NCBI GenBank assembly: GCA_964505305.1
Contig: CAZDHE010000012.1
Location: forward strand, 1 to 29,587
Direction of reading: 5' to 3'
Origin: JAXHLG01 sp964505305
Lineage (GTDB): Bacteria; Patescibacteriota; Minisyncoccia; Moranbacterales; DUUL01
DNA: 29,587 bases
Shown: positions 29,537 through 29,587 of the stretch, in pieces
Layout: the number at the start of each line of letters is the position of its first letter
How positions within the stretch are numbered: the first letter of the stretch is position 1
Notes under the pieces: generated by a model
Databases searched by the model: none
Seen by the model: only the letters and a program-made list of their open reading frames with translations
Told to the model about the DNA's origin: nothing
Program-made: the position numbers and the translations under genes

Positions 29537-29587
29537 AGTCCCGCTATAACAATTTGTCAAGTCTTTGGTTCAAACAGAGGAATATTT

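Overview
The window looks like part of a small-genome bacterium of the Candidate Phyla Radiation (Patescibacteria, probably Parcubacteria-like). This is inference from several traits: AT-rich DNA, most genes starting on ATG with no Shine-Dalgarno (SD) sequence, spacers full of short-word repeats (AGCTT, CTCAAA, GACAAAT, GAAGCAA types), tRNA genes without encoded CCA, a compact rod-shape/cell-wall cluster, and DUF2207 and secreted beta-helix proteins. The standard code fits, since TGA, TAA and TAG all end genes.

Layout. 1-630: the 3' tip of an IS transposase, a small inverted-repeat (MITE-like) element, tRNA-Pro(TGG), a 51-bp tandem repeat and tRNA-Val(GAC). 875-4038: a SAM methyltransferase and prolyl-tRNA synthetase, separated by repeat-rich DNA. 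4343-10354: mreB, mreC, mreD, mrdA (PBP2), xseB and mltG, a cell-elongation/peptidoglycan cluster. 10499-16786: a CPA2 cation/proton antiporter, an rRNA pseudouridine synthase, a secreted beta-helix/coiled-coil protein, and a DUF2207 gene broken by two in-frame stops. 17008-20944: a PurF-like protein without the usual Cys nucleophile, a PP-loop tRNA thiolase-like protein, and two small minus-strand genes of unknown function. 21012-22617: a decayed minus-strand reading frame and a full IS481/IS3-type insertion sequence. 22699-24739: a WaaE-like glycosyltransferase and a Wzz-like chain-length protein behind a consensus promoter at the IS right junction. 24776-24939: a second, well-preserved MITE. 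25107-27894: three adjacent secreted proteins sharing a roughly 90-residue domain that I do not recognise. 28102-29469: an O-antigen-ligase-type membrane protein on the minus strand.

How the genes work together. The mre-mrdA-mltG block builds and shapes the wall. The glycosyltransferase, Wzz-like and ligase genes point to surface polysaccharide. The tRNAs, ProRS, pseudouridine synthase, thiolase and methyltransferase serve translation.

The most unusual part is 25.0-27.95 kb. It holds three secreted paralogous-domain genes, each followed by a near-identical hairpin terminator. After the first two terminators a TTGACA -35 box follows at once and starts the next promoter. These genes, the PurF-like gene and the minus-strand pair have strong GGAGG-type SD sites, while the housekeeping genes do not. 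Two expression architectures therefore sit side by side, which may reflect acquired versus resident genes or a class of strongly expressed genes.
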